From positions 16,678 to 80,677 of the forward strand of contig CAYJFD010000005.1 in NCBI GenBank assembly GCA_964369605.1: a stretch of 64,000 nt of DNA, given 5' to 3'. The translations under genes were made by a program, and so were the position numbers. The stretch is from CAYJFD01 sp964369605. GTDB taxonomy: Bacteria > Bacteroidota > Bacteroidia > Bacteroidales > UBA932. Below the pieces are notes generated by a model that saw only the letters and a list, made by a program, of their open reading frames with translations, was not told the DNA's origin and did no database searches. Below are positions 42,416-50,674 of this stretch, in pieces. Positions within the stretch are counted from its first letter, which is position 1; each line of letters begins with the position of its first letter.

Positions 42416-43090
42416 ATGGCAAATATTTTTACATCCTCTATCGGAAAAAAACTAATAATGAGTATATCCGGACTATTCTTAATAGTATTCCTTTTACTAC
42501 ATTTAAGCATAAACGCTCTTTCACTTATTAGCGAAGAAGCCTTTAAGGCTGGGTGTGACTTCATGGCTCTACCTTTTGTTACAGTAATGGTACCCATCCT
42601 TGCTGGAGGATTCGTTGTACACATCGCCTACGCTGGACTACTAAGCCTTCAAAACATGAAGTCTAGAGGCTCTGCAAGATATGCAGTAAGCAATAAAGCT
42701 AAAACAGCTTCTTGGGCTGCAAAAAATATGCTTGCTCTAGGGATAATAGTATTAGGAGGAATAGGATTTCATCTAACCCACTTCTGGGCTGAGATGCAGC
42801 TTCTTCAGTTTCAAGGAGTACCTCATAGTGAATTAGCTAATCCAAATCTTCTTATGGAAGAAACTTTTTCTAAGGCTTGGATATTAGCTCTCTATCTTAT
42901 TTGGTTCGCTGCTATCTGGTTTCACCTATGTCACGGATTTTGGAGTGCATTCCAATCTATCGGACTAAATAATGGAGTATGGATGAAGAGATGGAAATTT
43001 ATCGCAGTAGCTCTATCTACCATCATTTGCCTAGGCTTTGCAGTTATCGCACTCGCTGCATTTATTAAATACTCCCCACTTATCAACTAA
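42416..43090 (+). CDS. sdhC: Succinate dehydrogenase/fumarate reductase cytochrome b subunit
   Basis: A 224-residue membrane anchor of the b558 type found in Bacteroidetes. It has five hydrophobic helices with the expected haem-ligand histidines (LLHLSIN, VVHIAYAG, HLTHFWAE, WFHLCHGFWSAF). In the complex it passes electrons between menaquinone and the SdhA/SdhB head, usually to reduce fumarate in anaerobes. In most relatives sdhA and sdhB follow at once; here a terminator and an oppositely oriented helicase gene follow, so the catalytic subunits must lie elsewhere or be absent. Confidence 0.92.
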   Translation: MANIFTSSIGKKLIMSISGLFLIVFLLLHLSINALSLISEEAFKAGCDFMALPFVTVMVPILAGGFVVHIAYAGLLSLQNMKSRGSARYAVSNKAKTASWAAKNMLALGIIVLGGIGFHLTHFWAEMQLLQFQGVPHSELANPNLLMEETFSKAWILALYLIWFAAIWFHLCHGFWSAFQSIGLNNGVWMKRWKFIAVALSTIICLGFAVIALAAFIKYSPLIN

Positions 43091-43115
43091 CTGACAATTA
43101 AAACATACGCAAAAT

Positions 43116-43142
43116 AAAAAGCCGACTGATGTCGGCTTTTTT
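43116..43142. terminator. Bidirectional terminator between sdhC and the DEAD-box gene
   Basis: Stem AAAAGCCGAC with GTCGGCTTTT around TGAT, with A- and T-runs. Confidence 0.88.
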
Positions 43143-43164
43143 ACTATCTATTTACTTCTCTCTC

Positions 43165-44985
43165 TTAACGACGACGTCCACCACCTCGTGAAGAGCGAGA
43201 TCTATCTCTTGTCCTCTCTGATCTAGAAGGTTTAGATGAAGATCTTGATCTTGAGCCCGAACTCCTTCTTCTTTCAGAACGTCCTGAGTCTCCCTCATTA
43301 TCTCCCAACATTGACTCCCAGTCAGCATTCTCAGATGTTGGTTTTCTCGACCTATTTCCTTTAGGAGCTCCCTTATCCACTACTACCTGTAGTCTTCTAT
43401 TACGGTACTCAGAGTTATTAAGAGTATCTATTACAAATGGGGCTGACTTACTTGGTACCTCGACCAAACAGAATTCACCTCTAATATCTATTCTTCCTAC
43501 TCCTTTATGACCCATTCCGCATGAAGTCAAAAGTCTTATAATATTTCGAGGAATAATTCCTGCACGAGATCCTAGATTGATTTTCAACCAAGTAAAGCCT
43601 TCTCCTGCCTCCCTTAGTGGCGACGGATCATTCTCTCTTTCTTGTCTCTTTGATGGCTCTAGTACATTAATATCTGGTGCATAACGATAATAATCTAAGA
43701 AACGATTAAACTCAGTTGAAAGCACCTTCATTATCACCTCTTCCTTTGATAGATAAGCCCACTTTTCAGCGACTACGCTCATATATTCGTTTATCTCCTC
43801 AGATACCTCAACTTTTTCTATCTGATCTATAAGGTGATATAACTTCTTAGAACAAATCTCTTTTCCTGTTGGAACCTTTGCAAAAGAAAAAGACTTTGCC
43901 ATTATTTTTTCCAGTCTACGAATTTTTGATTGTTCCTTAGAGTTGATAATACAAATAGAAACACCTGTCTTGTTTGCTCTACCTGTTCTTCCACTTCTAT
44001 GGTTGTACTGCTCTGGCTCGTCAGGAAGGTTATAGTTAATTACGTGAGTCAAGTCATTTACGTCTATTCCCCTTGCAGCAACATCTGTTGCTATCAACAT
44101 CGTTAGGGATTTATTCTTAAACCTGTTCATCACCAAATCCCTCTGCGACTGAGATAAGTCTCCGTGAAGAGCATCCGCATTATAACCATCTTTGATTAGC
44201 ATATCCGCTATTTCTTGAGTCTCATGACGAGTCCTACAAAAAACGATAGCATAGATGTTTGGATTATAATCCGCGATTCTCTTAAGAGCTCTATATCTAT
44301 CTCTTGCATTTACCATATAGTAATAGTGCTTCACATTATTCGTCCCTTCATTTCTATTACCTATCGTAATCATTTCGGCATTTGACATATACCTCTTAGC
44401 TATACTCTCCACCTCCATTGGTAGAGTCGCTGAGAATAGTAAGGCTCTCTTTTCCTTTGGACATTCCCCTAGAATAAAATCTAGTTCCTCCTTGAAGCCC
44501 ATATTAAGCATCTCATCTGCTTCATCTAAGACCACCCTTACTACATTCGATAAATCTGCAACCTTTCTCTCAAGTAAATCTACCATTCTTCCTGGAGTTG
44601 CAACAATTACCTTTGCTCCTTTTTTTAGTTGTCTAATTTGAGCCTCAATACTACTTCCACCGTACACAGGCACTAGACTAAATCCTTCAGAATACTTAGC
44701 ATAAGAATTAAGGTCATCCGCTATTTGTCTACATAACTCCCTTGTTGGACAAAGGATAATAGCTTGTGTGTAATTCGCCTTATAGTCCAATGAGTGAACA
44801 AGAGGCAAACCGAAGGCTGCCGTCTTTCCAGTTCCAGTCTGCGCCAAGCAAACTATATCTGAATCTGACTCTAATTGTTTAGGGATTACTGTTTCCTGTA
44901 CAGGAGTAGGCTTTTGGTAGCCCAATTCGCTGATCGCTCTAATGATATCATCATTAAGTCCCAGCTGCGTAAAATTTTCTATCAT
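43165..44985 (-). CDS. DEAD-box RNA helicase with DbpA-type RNA-binding domain
   Basis: A 606-residue helicase that would remodel RNA in ribosome assembly or mRNA decay. The core motifs are complete: AQTGTGKT, PTRELCRQ, TPGRMVDLL, DEADEML, SATLP, ARGIDV and HRSGRTGRA. A DbpA/RBD domain follows at about 480-555 (WLKINLGSRAGIIPRNIIRLL, FCLVEVPSKSAPFVIDTLNN), then a basic Arg/Ser-rich tail. It is closest in layout to DeaD/CsdA. Single-gene unit with a TACCTTTG element 18 bases upstream. Confidence 0.94.
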   Translation of the reverse strand: MIENFTQLGLNDDIIRAISELGYQKPTPVQETVIPKQLESDSDIVCLAQTGTGKTAAFGLPLVHSLDYKANYTQAIILCPTRELCRQIADDLNSYAKYSEGFSLVPVYGGSSIEAQIRQLKKGAKVIVATPGRMVDLLERKVADLSNVVRVVLDEADEMLNMGFKEELDFILGECPKEKRALLFSATLPMEVESIAKRYMSNAEMITIGNRNEGTNNVKHYYYMVNARDRYRALKRIADYNPNIYAIVFCRTRHETQEIADMLIKDGYNADALHGDLSQSQRDLVMNRFKNKSLTMLIATDVAARGIDVNDLTHVINYNLPDEPEQYNHRSGRTGRANKTGVSICIINSKEQSKIRRLEKIMAKSFSFAKVPTGKEICSKKLYHLIDQIEKVEVSEEINEYMSVVAEKWAYLSKEEVIMKVLSTEFNRFLDYYRYAPDINVLEPSKRQERENDPSPLREAGEGFTWLKINLGSRAGIIPRNIIRLLTSCGMGHKGVGRIDIRGEFCLVEVPSKSAPFVIDTLNNSEYRNRRLQVVVDKGAPKGNRSRKPTSENADWESMLGDNEGDSGRSERRRSSGSRSRSSSKPSRSERTRDRSRSSRGGGRRR

Positions 44986-45003
44986 CTAATTGTAATTATC
45001 CTG

Positions 45004-45011
45004 CAAAGGTA
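45004..45011 (-). promoter_or_regulatory. -7 element of the DEAD-box helicase gene
   Basis: TACCTTTG on the minus strand, 18 bases before the ATG at 44985. Confidence 0.5.
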
Positions 45012-45055
45012 TATAATTTATCTCTCACATTGTCATAGGTTTATAAAATTTTCAA

Positions 45056-45063
45056 TATATTTG
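45056..45063 (+). promoter_or_regulatory. -7 element of the ferredoxin-nitroreductase gene
   Basis: TATATTTG, 16 bases before the ATG at 45080. Confidence 0.5.
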
Positions 45064-45079
45064 CCATATAGATAAGAAT

Positions 45080-45904
45080 ATGGTCACTATTAACGTTAAC
45101 AAAAACTGCGTAAAATGCTTACGCTGCATCGAAGTATGCCCTGCCGGTTTATTTTCTCTTGCTGAAAGCAATGTCACTCTAAGCAGAGCGCAAGACTGCA
45201 TTAAATGCTCGCACTGCGTTGGAATTTGCCCTTCAGAGGCAATAGATCACTCCCTCTTTCCTCAAGAAAGTCTCAGGCCTATCGACTTCTCTCTCTACCC
45301 TACTCCTGAACAGCTTCTTGAACTAATGATAGGACGCCGTTCTAATAGAACGTTTACAGAGAGCGCTATTGCTTCGCAGAAGCTCGAACTCATAACTAAA
45401 GCTGCCCTACTTGCGCCGACGGCCTCTAACACAAGAAACATAAAATGTATTGTCATAACTGAGGCAGAGAAGCTATCTGGGGTTACGGAATTTACTATTT
45501 CTCTTTTTTCAAAATTAGCAAATACCCTGTCAAAGCCAGCTATTAGCTTCTTCCTTAAACCATTTATGAAAAGTATCTACAGAAATATTCCAAAACTTAA
45601 AAAGCTTGAGGAACATTTTCGAAATGGCGACGACCCTATATTGCGAAATGCAAAAGCTCTTATACTTTTTTACGGTCCAAAAAATAGTAGATTTGGAGTA
45701 GAGGATGCAAACCTAGCCTACCAAAATGCCTCACTTATGGCAGAATCACTAGGTCTTGCTCATTTTTACACTGGCTTTGTATGTTCAGCGATCAAACAAG
45801 ACAAGCAAAAGACACTAAACAAAACACTAGGGATAAATGGGAGCATTTATGCTGGGATGGCTCTTGGAAATAGAAAATATCCCATTACGAAGGTTAGAAA
45901 ATAA
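45080..45904 (+). CDS. Ferredoxin-nitroreductase fusion protein
   Basis: A 274-residue protein. Residues 1-60 hold two [4Fe-4S] motifs (CVKCLRCIEVCP and CIKCSHCVGICP), and residues about 75-274 an FMN nitroreductase domain (LMIGRRSNRTFTESAI, APTASNTRNIKC, LGLAHFYTGF). Such fusions can pass electrons from the clusters to the flavin; the substrate is unknown. Single-gene unit, ending at a bidirectional terminator shared with secG. It is unrelated in sequence to the SagB-type protein at 39346 beyond the fold. Confidence 0.93.
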   Translation: MVTINVNKNCVKCLRCIEVCPAGLFSLAESNVTLSRAQDCIKCSHCVGICPSEAIDHSLFPQESLRPIDFSLYPTPEQLLELMIGRRSNRTFTESAIASQKLELITKAALLAPTASNTRNIKCIVITEAEKLSGVTEFTISLFSKLANTLSKPAISFFLKPFMKSIYRNIPKLKKLEEHFRNGDDPILRNAKALILFYGPKNSRFGVEDANLAYQNASLMAESLGLAHFYTGFVCSAIKQDKQKTLNKTLGINGSIYAGMALGNRKYPITKVRK

Positions 45905-45929
45905 CATTTCATCAAGTATAAATAACAAT

Positions 45930-45957
45930 AAAAGCCAAGCAAAGTGCTTGGCTTTTT
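45930..45957. terminator. Bidirectional terminator between the ferredoxin-nitroreductase gene and secG
   Basis: Stem AAAAGCCAAGCA with TGCTTGGCTTTT around a 3-base loop. Confidence 0.85.
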
Positions 45958-45990
45958 AAGTCTTTAGGACCTAGTCCTATATAGAATGTA

Positions 45991-46350
45991 TTATTCTGCT
46001 GGAACTTCTTGCTCTTCTACTGCTGGAGTAGTCTCTTCTACAGGAAGAGTAGGTAGAGCTGGTGCTTCCTCTGCATTTATACTCTCTTCAATCTTATCTG
46101 TTACATCCATTCCGCCTTCATTTACTCCTTTGTTAATAAATACGGCTGCTAAAACACATAAAACAATTATAACGATGGCTAATCCCCAAGTTGCCTTCTC
46201 TAAGAAGTTTGCAGTCTGTCTAAAACCAAAAGCTTGATTTCCAGAAGCAAAGTTAGCAGCTAATCCACCACCCTTTGAGTTTTGCACTAATACTATTAAT
46301 ACCATTAAAATACTGGCAATAATGATTAAAATTGATAACGCTGTGTACAT
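45991..46350 (-). CDS. secG: Protein translocase subunit SecG
   Basis: A 119-residue inner-membrane subunit of the SecYEG channel. Two helices (about 3-22 and 52-73) flank the conserved cytoplasmic loop VQNSKGGGLAANFASGNQAFGFRQTANFLEKATW. The acidic C-terminal tail of about 45 residues is common in Bacteroidetes. Last gene of the sigma54 activator-lptE-TPR-secG run, 3 bases after the TPR gene. Confidence 0.95.
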   Translation of the reverse strand: MYTALSILIIIASILMVLIVLVQNSKGGGLAANFASGNQAFGFRQTANFLEKATWGLAIVIIVLCVLAAVFINKGVNEGGMDVTDKIEESINAEEAPALPTLPVEETTPAVEEQEVPAE

Positions 46351-46353
46351 AAA

Positions 46354-46908
46354 TTATTTTTTCTTTAGTTCTTCAATATGGCTGGCAAAGTAAATGCTTT
46401 TTTCTGGATATAACAAAATTAGTTGCTCATAAATAGCAATTGCCTTATCGTTAACCTCCTGTTGAGCATAAATTTTCGCTAAAGTTTCCGTATAAAAGAT
46501 ATTTTCCTTCTCTTTATCAGCTACCTCCTTTACAGGTTTATGGCTAAACTTTAGGGGACTTAATTCGGACTTATTCATAGATTCGTACTCGTGCTGACTA
46601 AAATAGTCTCCTCCTACAACATATATCTTCTCCTGACTCTGAGTCTTCATATCATAGATTTTTACATCTTCTGCTTCATCCTCTACGGCTTGCTCTGGTT
46701 CAAAAGTTTCTAAATTTCTCACTATTATAAACTCTGGCCTATTATGAAAAATCGGTAGTCTTTTAAATCCGTCTTCTTTCTGCTGCTCTCCCAACTTACT
46801 CATTCTTAGAGCTAATTCAGCGCGAGCAAGGGTATACCACGGGTATTCCTTTATCAATTTATCTAGCTCCATAATGGAAAGCTGTCTGAGCATCCTTTCT
46901 TTAGTCAT
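46354..46908 (-). CDS. TPR-containing protein of unknown function
   Basis: A 184-residue soluble protein without a signal peptide. The C-terminal 50 residues form a tetratricopeptide hairpin (YTETLAKIYAQQEVNDKAIAIYEQLILLYPEKS), while the middle is acidic and low in structure. I recall the same kind of protein between lptE and secG in many Bacteroidetes, so the position is conserved even though the function is not known. It starts 6 bases after lptE. Confidence 0.8.
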   Translation of the reverse strand: MTKERMLRQLSIMELDKLIKEYPWYTLARAELALRMSKLGEQQKEDGFKRLPIFHNRPEFIIVRNLETFEPEQAVEDEAEDVKIYDMKTQSQEKIYVVGGDYFSQHEYESMNKSELSPLKFSHKPVKEVADKEKENIFYTETLAKIYAQQEVNDKAIAIYEQLILLYPEKSIYFASHIEELKKK

Positions 46909-46914
46909 CCTATT

Positions 46915-47430
46915 TTACCAATTAGCAACAGTCGCATTAAAAATATCCTCTACGATTTTATCTACTATCTCCTCACACAGCGTAGCCTCAACAGAGTCAA
47001 GTGAGGCCATCGCATCATAATCTGCATATCCCGAGAATGTCTTATTCTCAAAATTATCACTAGGATGTAACCTATTTGTATACATCAATTTAACATTAAT
47101 AGTTAGTCTATTCTGCGACGCGACCTCATCAGAGGTGACAGCAGTAGGTGCTACGGTATAGGAAGTTATCTCAGCATATACTTGCAGATGACCATCTTCA
47201 GGTTCTAACTTGAGACTTGTCAGCTTTGTATACTTATCCATTAGCTCCTCTGTGAACAAATTTGCGAGTGATGGATTTACCTTCTCTGCTCTATTCACAA
47301 AAGGTTCAACTGTAATAGTTTCTACATCAGCCTGAATGGATGTCCCTGAGAACGAGTATGTAATCTTACAAGCAGATATAATAAATAATATCACTGCTAG
47401 CGCAAATAGTCTTCTTATTCCTTTTTTCAT
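46915..47430 (-). CDS. lptE: LPS-assembly lipoprotein LptE
   Basis: Outer-membrane lipoprotein that plugs the LptD barrel during lipopolysaccharide insertion. The mature part (ITYSFSGTSIQADVETITVEPFVNRAE, LTINVKLMYTNRL) fits the Bacteroidetes LptE family. The lipoprotein signal is KKGIRRLFALAVILFIISAC. The frame is open to a TTG at 47448, but the ATG at 47430 sits directly before the signal and 29 bases after a TAACTTTG element, so I use it (171 residues). Confidence 0.88.
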   Translation of the reverse strand: MKKGIRRLFALAVILFIISACKITYSFSGTSIQADVETITVEPFVNRAEKVNPSLANLFTEELMDKYTKLTSLKLEPEDGHLQVYAEITSYTVAPTAVTSDEVASQNRLTINVKLMYTNRLHPSDNFENKTFSGYADYDAMASLDSVEATLCEEIVDKIVEDIFNATVANW

Positions 47431-47459
47431 GTATACGGATTCTTTCAATAGTAACTTCG

Positions 47460-47467
47460 CAAAGTTA
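47460..47467 (-). promoter_or_regulatory. Internal -7 element before lptE
   Basis: TAACTTTG on the minus strand, in the gap after the sigma54 activator gene; lptE-TPR-secG could be expressed on its own. Confidence 0.45.
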
Positions 47468-47473
47468 ATTATT

Positions 47474-48661
47474 TTATATGTTTAATTCCTTTATTTTTCT
47501 GTATAGAGTCCTCTCTGATATTCCTAACTCTTTTGCGGCTGCCTTCCTTTTTCCATCGTGCTTCTCGAGAACTTTCTTTATTAAACTCTCATTTACTTGT
47601 TCAATTGTTAAAGAACTTGGCTCAACGACTACCGCTGATGTTTCCTCAATTATTGGCTCCTCATCTTGTCCTTCATGCGAGACAGTCGCTTGAGATGGAT
47701 ACAACGAAGCAGCTACTGGTAAGGTATTCGTAGGCTCTGATCCTCGCTCTGCAACTATAGCCCTTAATTCATCTACCTCCTGCCTCAGTTTCAATAAGAT
47801 ATTAAAAATTATATCCCTATCTGATATAGAATCCCCCTCATAACTAGAGTCTGCAGTATGAGTTGGCAAATTATTTTCTTCTTGTGCAGGCAGGTATTTA
47901 TGTAACATCTCTGCTCCTACATATCTCTCCCTCTCCAGTACCGACATCTGCTCTGCGACATTTTTAAGTTGCCTTATATTACCTGGCCATCTATATGCCT
48001 CAAGTAGAGCTATAGCTCCTGGCTCCAAACGAATCGTTGGCATTTGATATTTATCCGCAAAATCAGAAGCAAATTTTCTAAATAAAAGATGAATGTCATT
48101 TTTCCTCTCTCTTAATGGAGGGATGCTGATAGGAACAGCATTTAATCTATAATATAGATCTTCTCTGAATTTTCCTTTTGAGATATATTTCATAAAATCT
48201 ATATTGGTAGCTGCTATTACCCTAACATTTGTTTTTTGAACTTTTGAAGATCCAACTCTTATGAACTCTCCCGTTTCTAACACTCTTAGTAGTCTCACCT
48301 GGGTGGCTAATGGTAGTTCCCCTACCTCATCTAAAAATATAGTTCCTCCATTTGCGACCTCAAAGTAACCCTTCCTTGCCTCATTTGCTCCAGTAAACGA
48401 TCCTTTCTCATGACCAAAAAGCTCTGAATCGATAGTCCCATCAGGAATAGCCCCGCAGTTGATTGCCACGTAGTTATTATGTTTTCTGGGGCTTAAGCTA
48501 TGTATAATTTTAGGGATGGACTCTTTTCCCACTCCACTTTCTCCTGTTATCAGGACAGACAAATCCGTAGATGCTATTTGCCTTGCTGTATCTATCGCAG
48601 CATTTAGTCGAGCATCATCTCCTATAATTCCAAATCTTTCTTTTATCGCCTTCAATTCCAT
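47474..48661 (-). CDS. Sigma-54-dependent transcriptional activator without receiver domain
   Basis: A 395-residue AAA+ activator that would open promoters bound by sigma54 RNA polymerase. Walker A is GESGVGKE (about 40-47), the sigma54-contact loop is GSFTGA (87-92), FLDEVGELP is the Walker B region, and the C-terminus is a Fis-type helix-turn-helix (GKRKAAAKELGISERTLYRKIKEL). There is no N-terminal receiver or GAF domain, so activity is probably set by amount or partners. The frame begins at a TTG inside the -7 element (48670); the ATG at 48661 is the likely start. Its place before lptE is common in this phylum. Confidence 0.93.
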   Translation of the reverse strand: MELKAIKERFGIIGDDARLNAAIDTARQIASTDLSVLITGESGVGKESIPKIIHSLSPRKHNNYVAINCGAIPDGTIDSELFGHEKGSFTGANEARKGYFEVANGGTIFLDEVGELPLATQVRLLRVLETGEFIRVGSSKVQKTNVRVIAATNIDFMKYISKGKFREDLYYRLNAVPISIPPLRERKNDIHLLFRKFASDFADKYQMPTIRLEPGAIALLEAYRWPGNIRQLKNVAEQMSVLERERYVGAEMLHKYLPAQEENNLPTHTADSSYEGDSISDRDIIFNILLKLRQEVDELRAIVAERGSEPTNTLPVAASLYPSQATVSHEGQDEEPIIEETSAVVVEPSSLTIEQVNESLIKKVLEKHDGKRKAAAKELGISERTLYRKIKELNI

Positions 48662-48667
48662 ATCTTG

Positions 48668-48675
48668 CAAAGATA
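48668..48675 (-). promoter_or_regulatory. -7 element directly before the sigma54 activator start
   Basis: TATCTTTG on the minus strand, six bases before the ATG at 48661. Confidence 0.55.
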
Positions 48676-48742
48676 CGAATTTGTATTGAATTATCTAGTT
48701 TTTAGTCGCCATCTCTCTTCTTCTAACTTAAAATCACCACGC

Positions 48743-48839
48743 TATCGAAATTTATTTAATCTTCCACTTCGTGCAAATAAGATTATCGAAATTTATTATA
48801 ATCTCCCACTTTGCGCAAATAAGATTATCGAAATTTATG
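48743..48839. repeat. Tandem direct repeats, 41-42 bp period
   Basis: The unit starts TATCGAAATTTATT, continues TAATCTYCCACTTYGYGC and ends AAATAAGAT. Copies begin at 48743 and 48784, and a third partial copy (TATCGAAATTTAT) begins at 48826. The two full copies differ at only a few bases. They lie about 100-190 bases before the TPR lipoprotein gene at 48936 and about 70-170 bases before the start of the leftward sigma54 activator gene. Confidence 0.85.
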
Positions 48840-48859
48840 CTCGTTTGTATATTTTTTAT

Positions 48860-48867
48860 TACATTTG
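48860..48867 (+). promoter_or_regulatory. -7 element of the TPR lipoprotein gene
   Basis: TACATTTG, 68 bases before the ATG at 48936 and 20 bases after the repeat block. TTTG at 48844-48847 is only 12 bases upstream, too close to be a normal -33. Confidence 0.5.
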
Positions 48868-48935
48868 CAATTATTATGTATATGTACTACATAAATGAGA
48901 TTAACCTAGTAATTAACAACAAATAAATAATTAAA

Positions 48936-50597
48936 ATGAAAAAGTTTTTTACACACTTTGTTTTCGCAGTAGCTGTTATGGGTCTTGGACTTAGCTCTTG
49001 TGGAAACCCAGCTAAGATGGCAAAAGAGGCTGAATTATATCAACTTCTTGAATGTAACCCAGAAATCCTTGAAGTAGTAGACGGCAAAATCTGCGCAGAG
49101 CTTACATTTAATTTTCCTGAGAAGTTCTTCAATAAGAAAGCAATTGTTGAATTAACTCCTGTTATCGTTTACGAAGGTGGAGAATCAGTAGCTAGCTCTA
49201 TTATGTTCCAGGGAGAAGATGTTACTAATAATTATACAGTTATCCCTAAAGAAGGTGCACAAGAGACAGAAGTGGCTACCTTTGAATATGTAAAAGGAAT
49301 GGAAAAATCTCGCCTAGAAGTAAGATTAACTGTTCACCATAAAGATAAGAAGTACTTCGGTGCTCCTGCTTACAATGTAGCTGACGGTGCAAACACTACT
49401 TATATGCTTGTTTACAAGAATGCAGCTCTTCCTTTAGCTCCTAATACTTACCAATACATTATCGACGAGACTGCTGAAACTCAGATTGACTACCACATGA
49501 GCAGCGCAACTGTTCGTCCTTCTCAGTTAAGCAAGGATGACGTTAAGGCTTTCCAAGATTTCCTTAGCACTATCAAAGATGATGAGCGTAGAACTATTAT
49601 GAATACAGATGTTATCGCTTATGCTTCTCCTGATGGACAAGAGTCTTTCAATACAAGTCTTTCTGAAACTCGTGGAAAGACTGCAATGAAGGCATTCAAG
49701 CGTATTAATAATAAGAAAGTTGGTGTAGATACAGAGCTTGTTCTTACTACTATTTCTGAAGACTGGGAAGGTTTCCGTCAATTAGTTATGAATTCAGAGA
49801 TCGAAGATAAGGAACTTATCATTCGTGTTCTTGAAATGTACGAAGATGTAAATGTACGTGAAAGAGAAATCAAGAATATGTCTCACGTTTACACTACTTT
49901 AGCTGAAGACATTCTTCCTAGACTTCGTCGTGCTAGATTTGTAACAAATATTGAATATAGAAATTATAGCGACGAGGAATTAGTAGCTATGGTTGAGAAC
50001 AATATGGATGCTCTAGACAATGAGGCTCTTTTAAAGGCTGCTACGCTTATTAAAGATAATGACACTAAATTAGCAATTTACGCTAAGGCGGTAGAGAAAT
50101 TTGCATGTAGCAGAGCTCTAGTTAATTCAGCTATCACTCTTCTTCAGATGAACAAGGCTGAAGAGGCTATGAAGGTTCTTGCTAAGGTTCAATACAAGAG
50201 TGATTGTTACTACAATACTCTAGGTGTTGCTAATGTTAACTTAGGAAACTACGCAGAGGCTATGAAGGCTTTTGAAATGTCTACTCTTGAAGACACTAAG
50301 TACAATGTTGCTGTTGTAAACATCCTTACTGGCGAATATGAGGCAGCTTATGGCATCCTTGCTGGTTCTAAGAAAGTTAACGAAGCTCTTGCTGCTATCC
50401 TAGTTGGTAAACTTGACGCAGCTAAATCCATCCTTGGAGACGCTTGTAAGTGTCCATACACTTCTTACCTAAGAGCTATTGTTGCAGCTCGTGAAGGTAG
50501 AGTTGAAGATGCAAAGGCAGCTTTAGAAGTAGCTTCGAAGATGAAATGTTTAGCAGAGCGCGCATTAACTGATATTGAATTCGCGAGCATTCGCTAA
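48936..50597 (+). CDS. Outer-membrane TPR lipoprotein with OmpA-like segment
   Basis: A 553-residue lipoprotein (MKKFFTHFVFAVAVMGLGLSSC, lipidated Cys22). Residues about 40-190 are beta-rich. A middle part (DVIAYASPDGQESFNTSLSETRGKTAMKAF, about 222-255) resembles the peptidoglycan-binding motif of OmpA-like domains. From about 360 the chain is made of TPR-like helical repeats (YNTLGVANVNLGNYAEAMKAFEMST). It is probably an abundant envelope protein: its codons are restricted and even. Direct repeats lie upstream. The function is unknown; OmpA/TPR proteins of this type occur in Bacteroidales. Confidence 0.78.
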   Translation: MKKFFTHFVFAVAVMGLGLSSCGNPAKMAKEAELYQLLECNPEILEVVDGKICAELTFNFPEKFFNKKAIVELTPVIVYEGGESVASSIMFQGEDVTNNYTVIPKEGAQETEVATFEYVKGMEKSRLEVRLTVHHKDKKYFGAPAYNVADGANTTYMLVYKNAALPLAPNTYQYIIDETAETQIDYHMSSATVRPSQLSKDDVKAFQDFLSTIKDDERRTIMNTDVIAYASPDGQESFNTSLSETRGKTAMKAFKRINNKKVGVDTELVLTTISEDWEGFRQLVMNSEIEDKELIIRVLEMYEDVNVREREIKNMSHVYTTLAEDILPRLRRARFVTNIEYRNYSDEELVAMVENNMDALDNEALLKAATLIKDNDTKLAIYAKAVEKFACSRALVNSAITLLQMNKAEEAMKVLAKVQYKSDCYYNTLGVANVNLGNYAEAMKAFEMSTLEDTKYNVAVVNILTGEYEAAYGILAGSKKVNEALAAILVGKLDAAKSILGDACKCPYTSYLRAIVAAREGRVEDAKAALEVASKMKCLAERALTDIEFASIR

Positions 50598-50674
50598 TTT
50601 CTAAATTTTAGATAATCTTATAAAGAGTGTTATTTCATTCCGAATTAACACTCTTTAATTTAATATGATATACC

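Noticed and set aside
39346..45904. The two nitroreductase-like genes as a duplicated pair
   Set aside because: They differ in domain layout and sequence; one is SagB-type and the other a ferredoxin fusion.
48743..48839. Possible CRISPR array
   Set aside because: The copies are directly adjacent with no variable spacers, there are only about 2.3 copies, and no cas genes are in the window.
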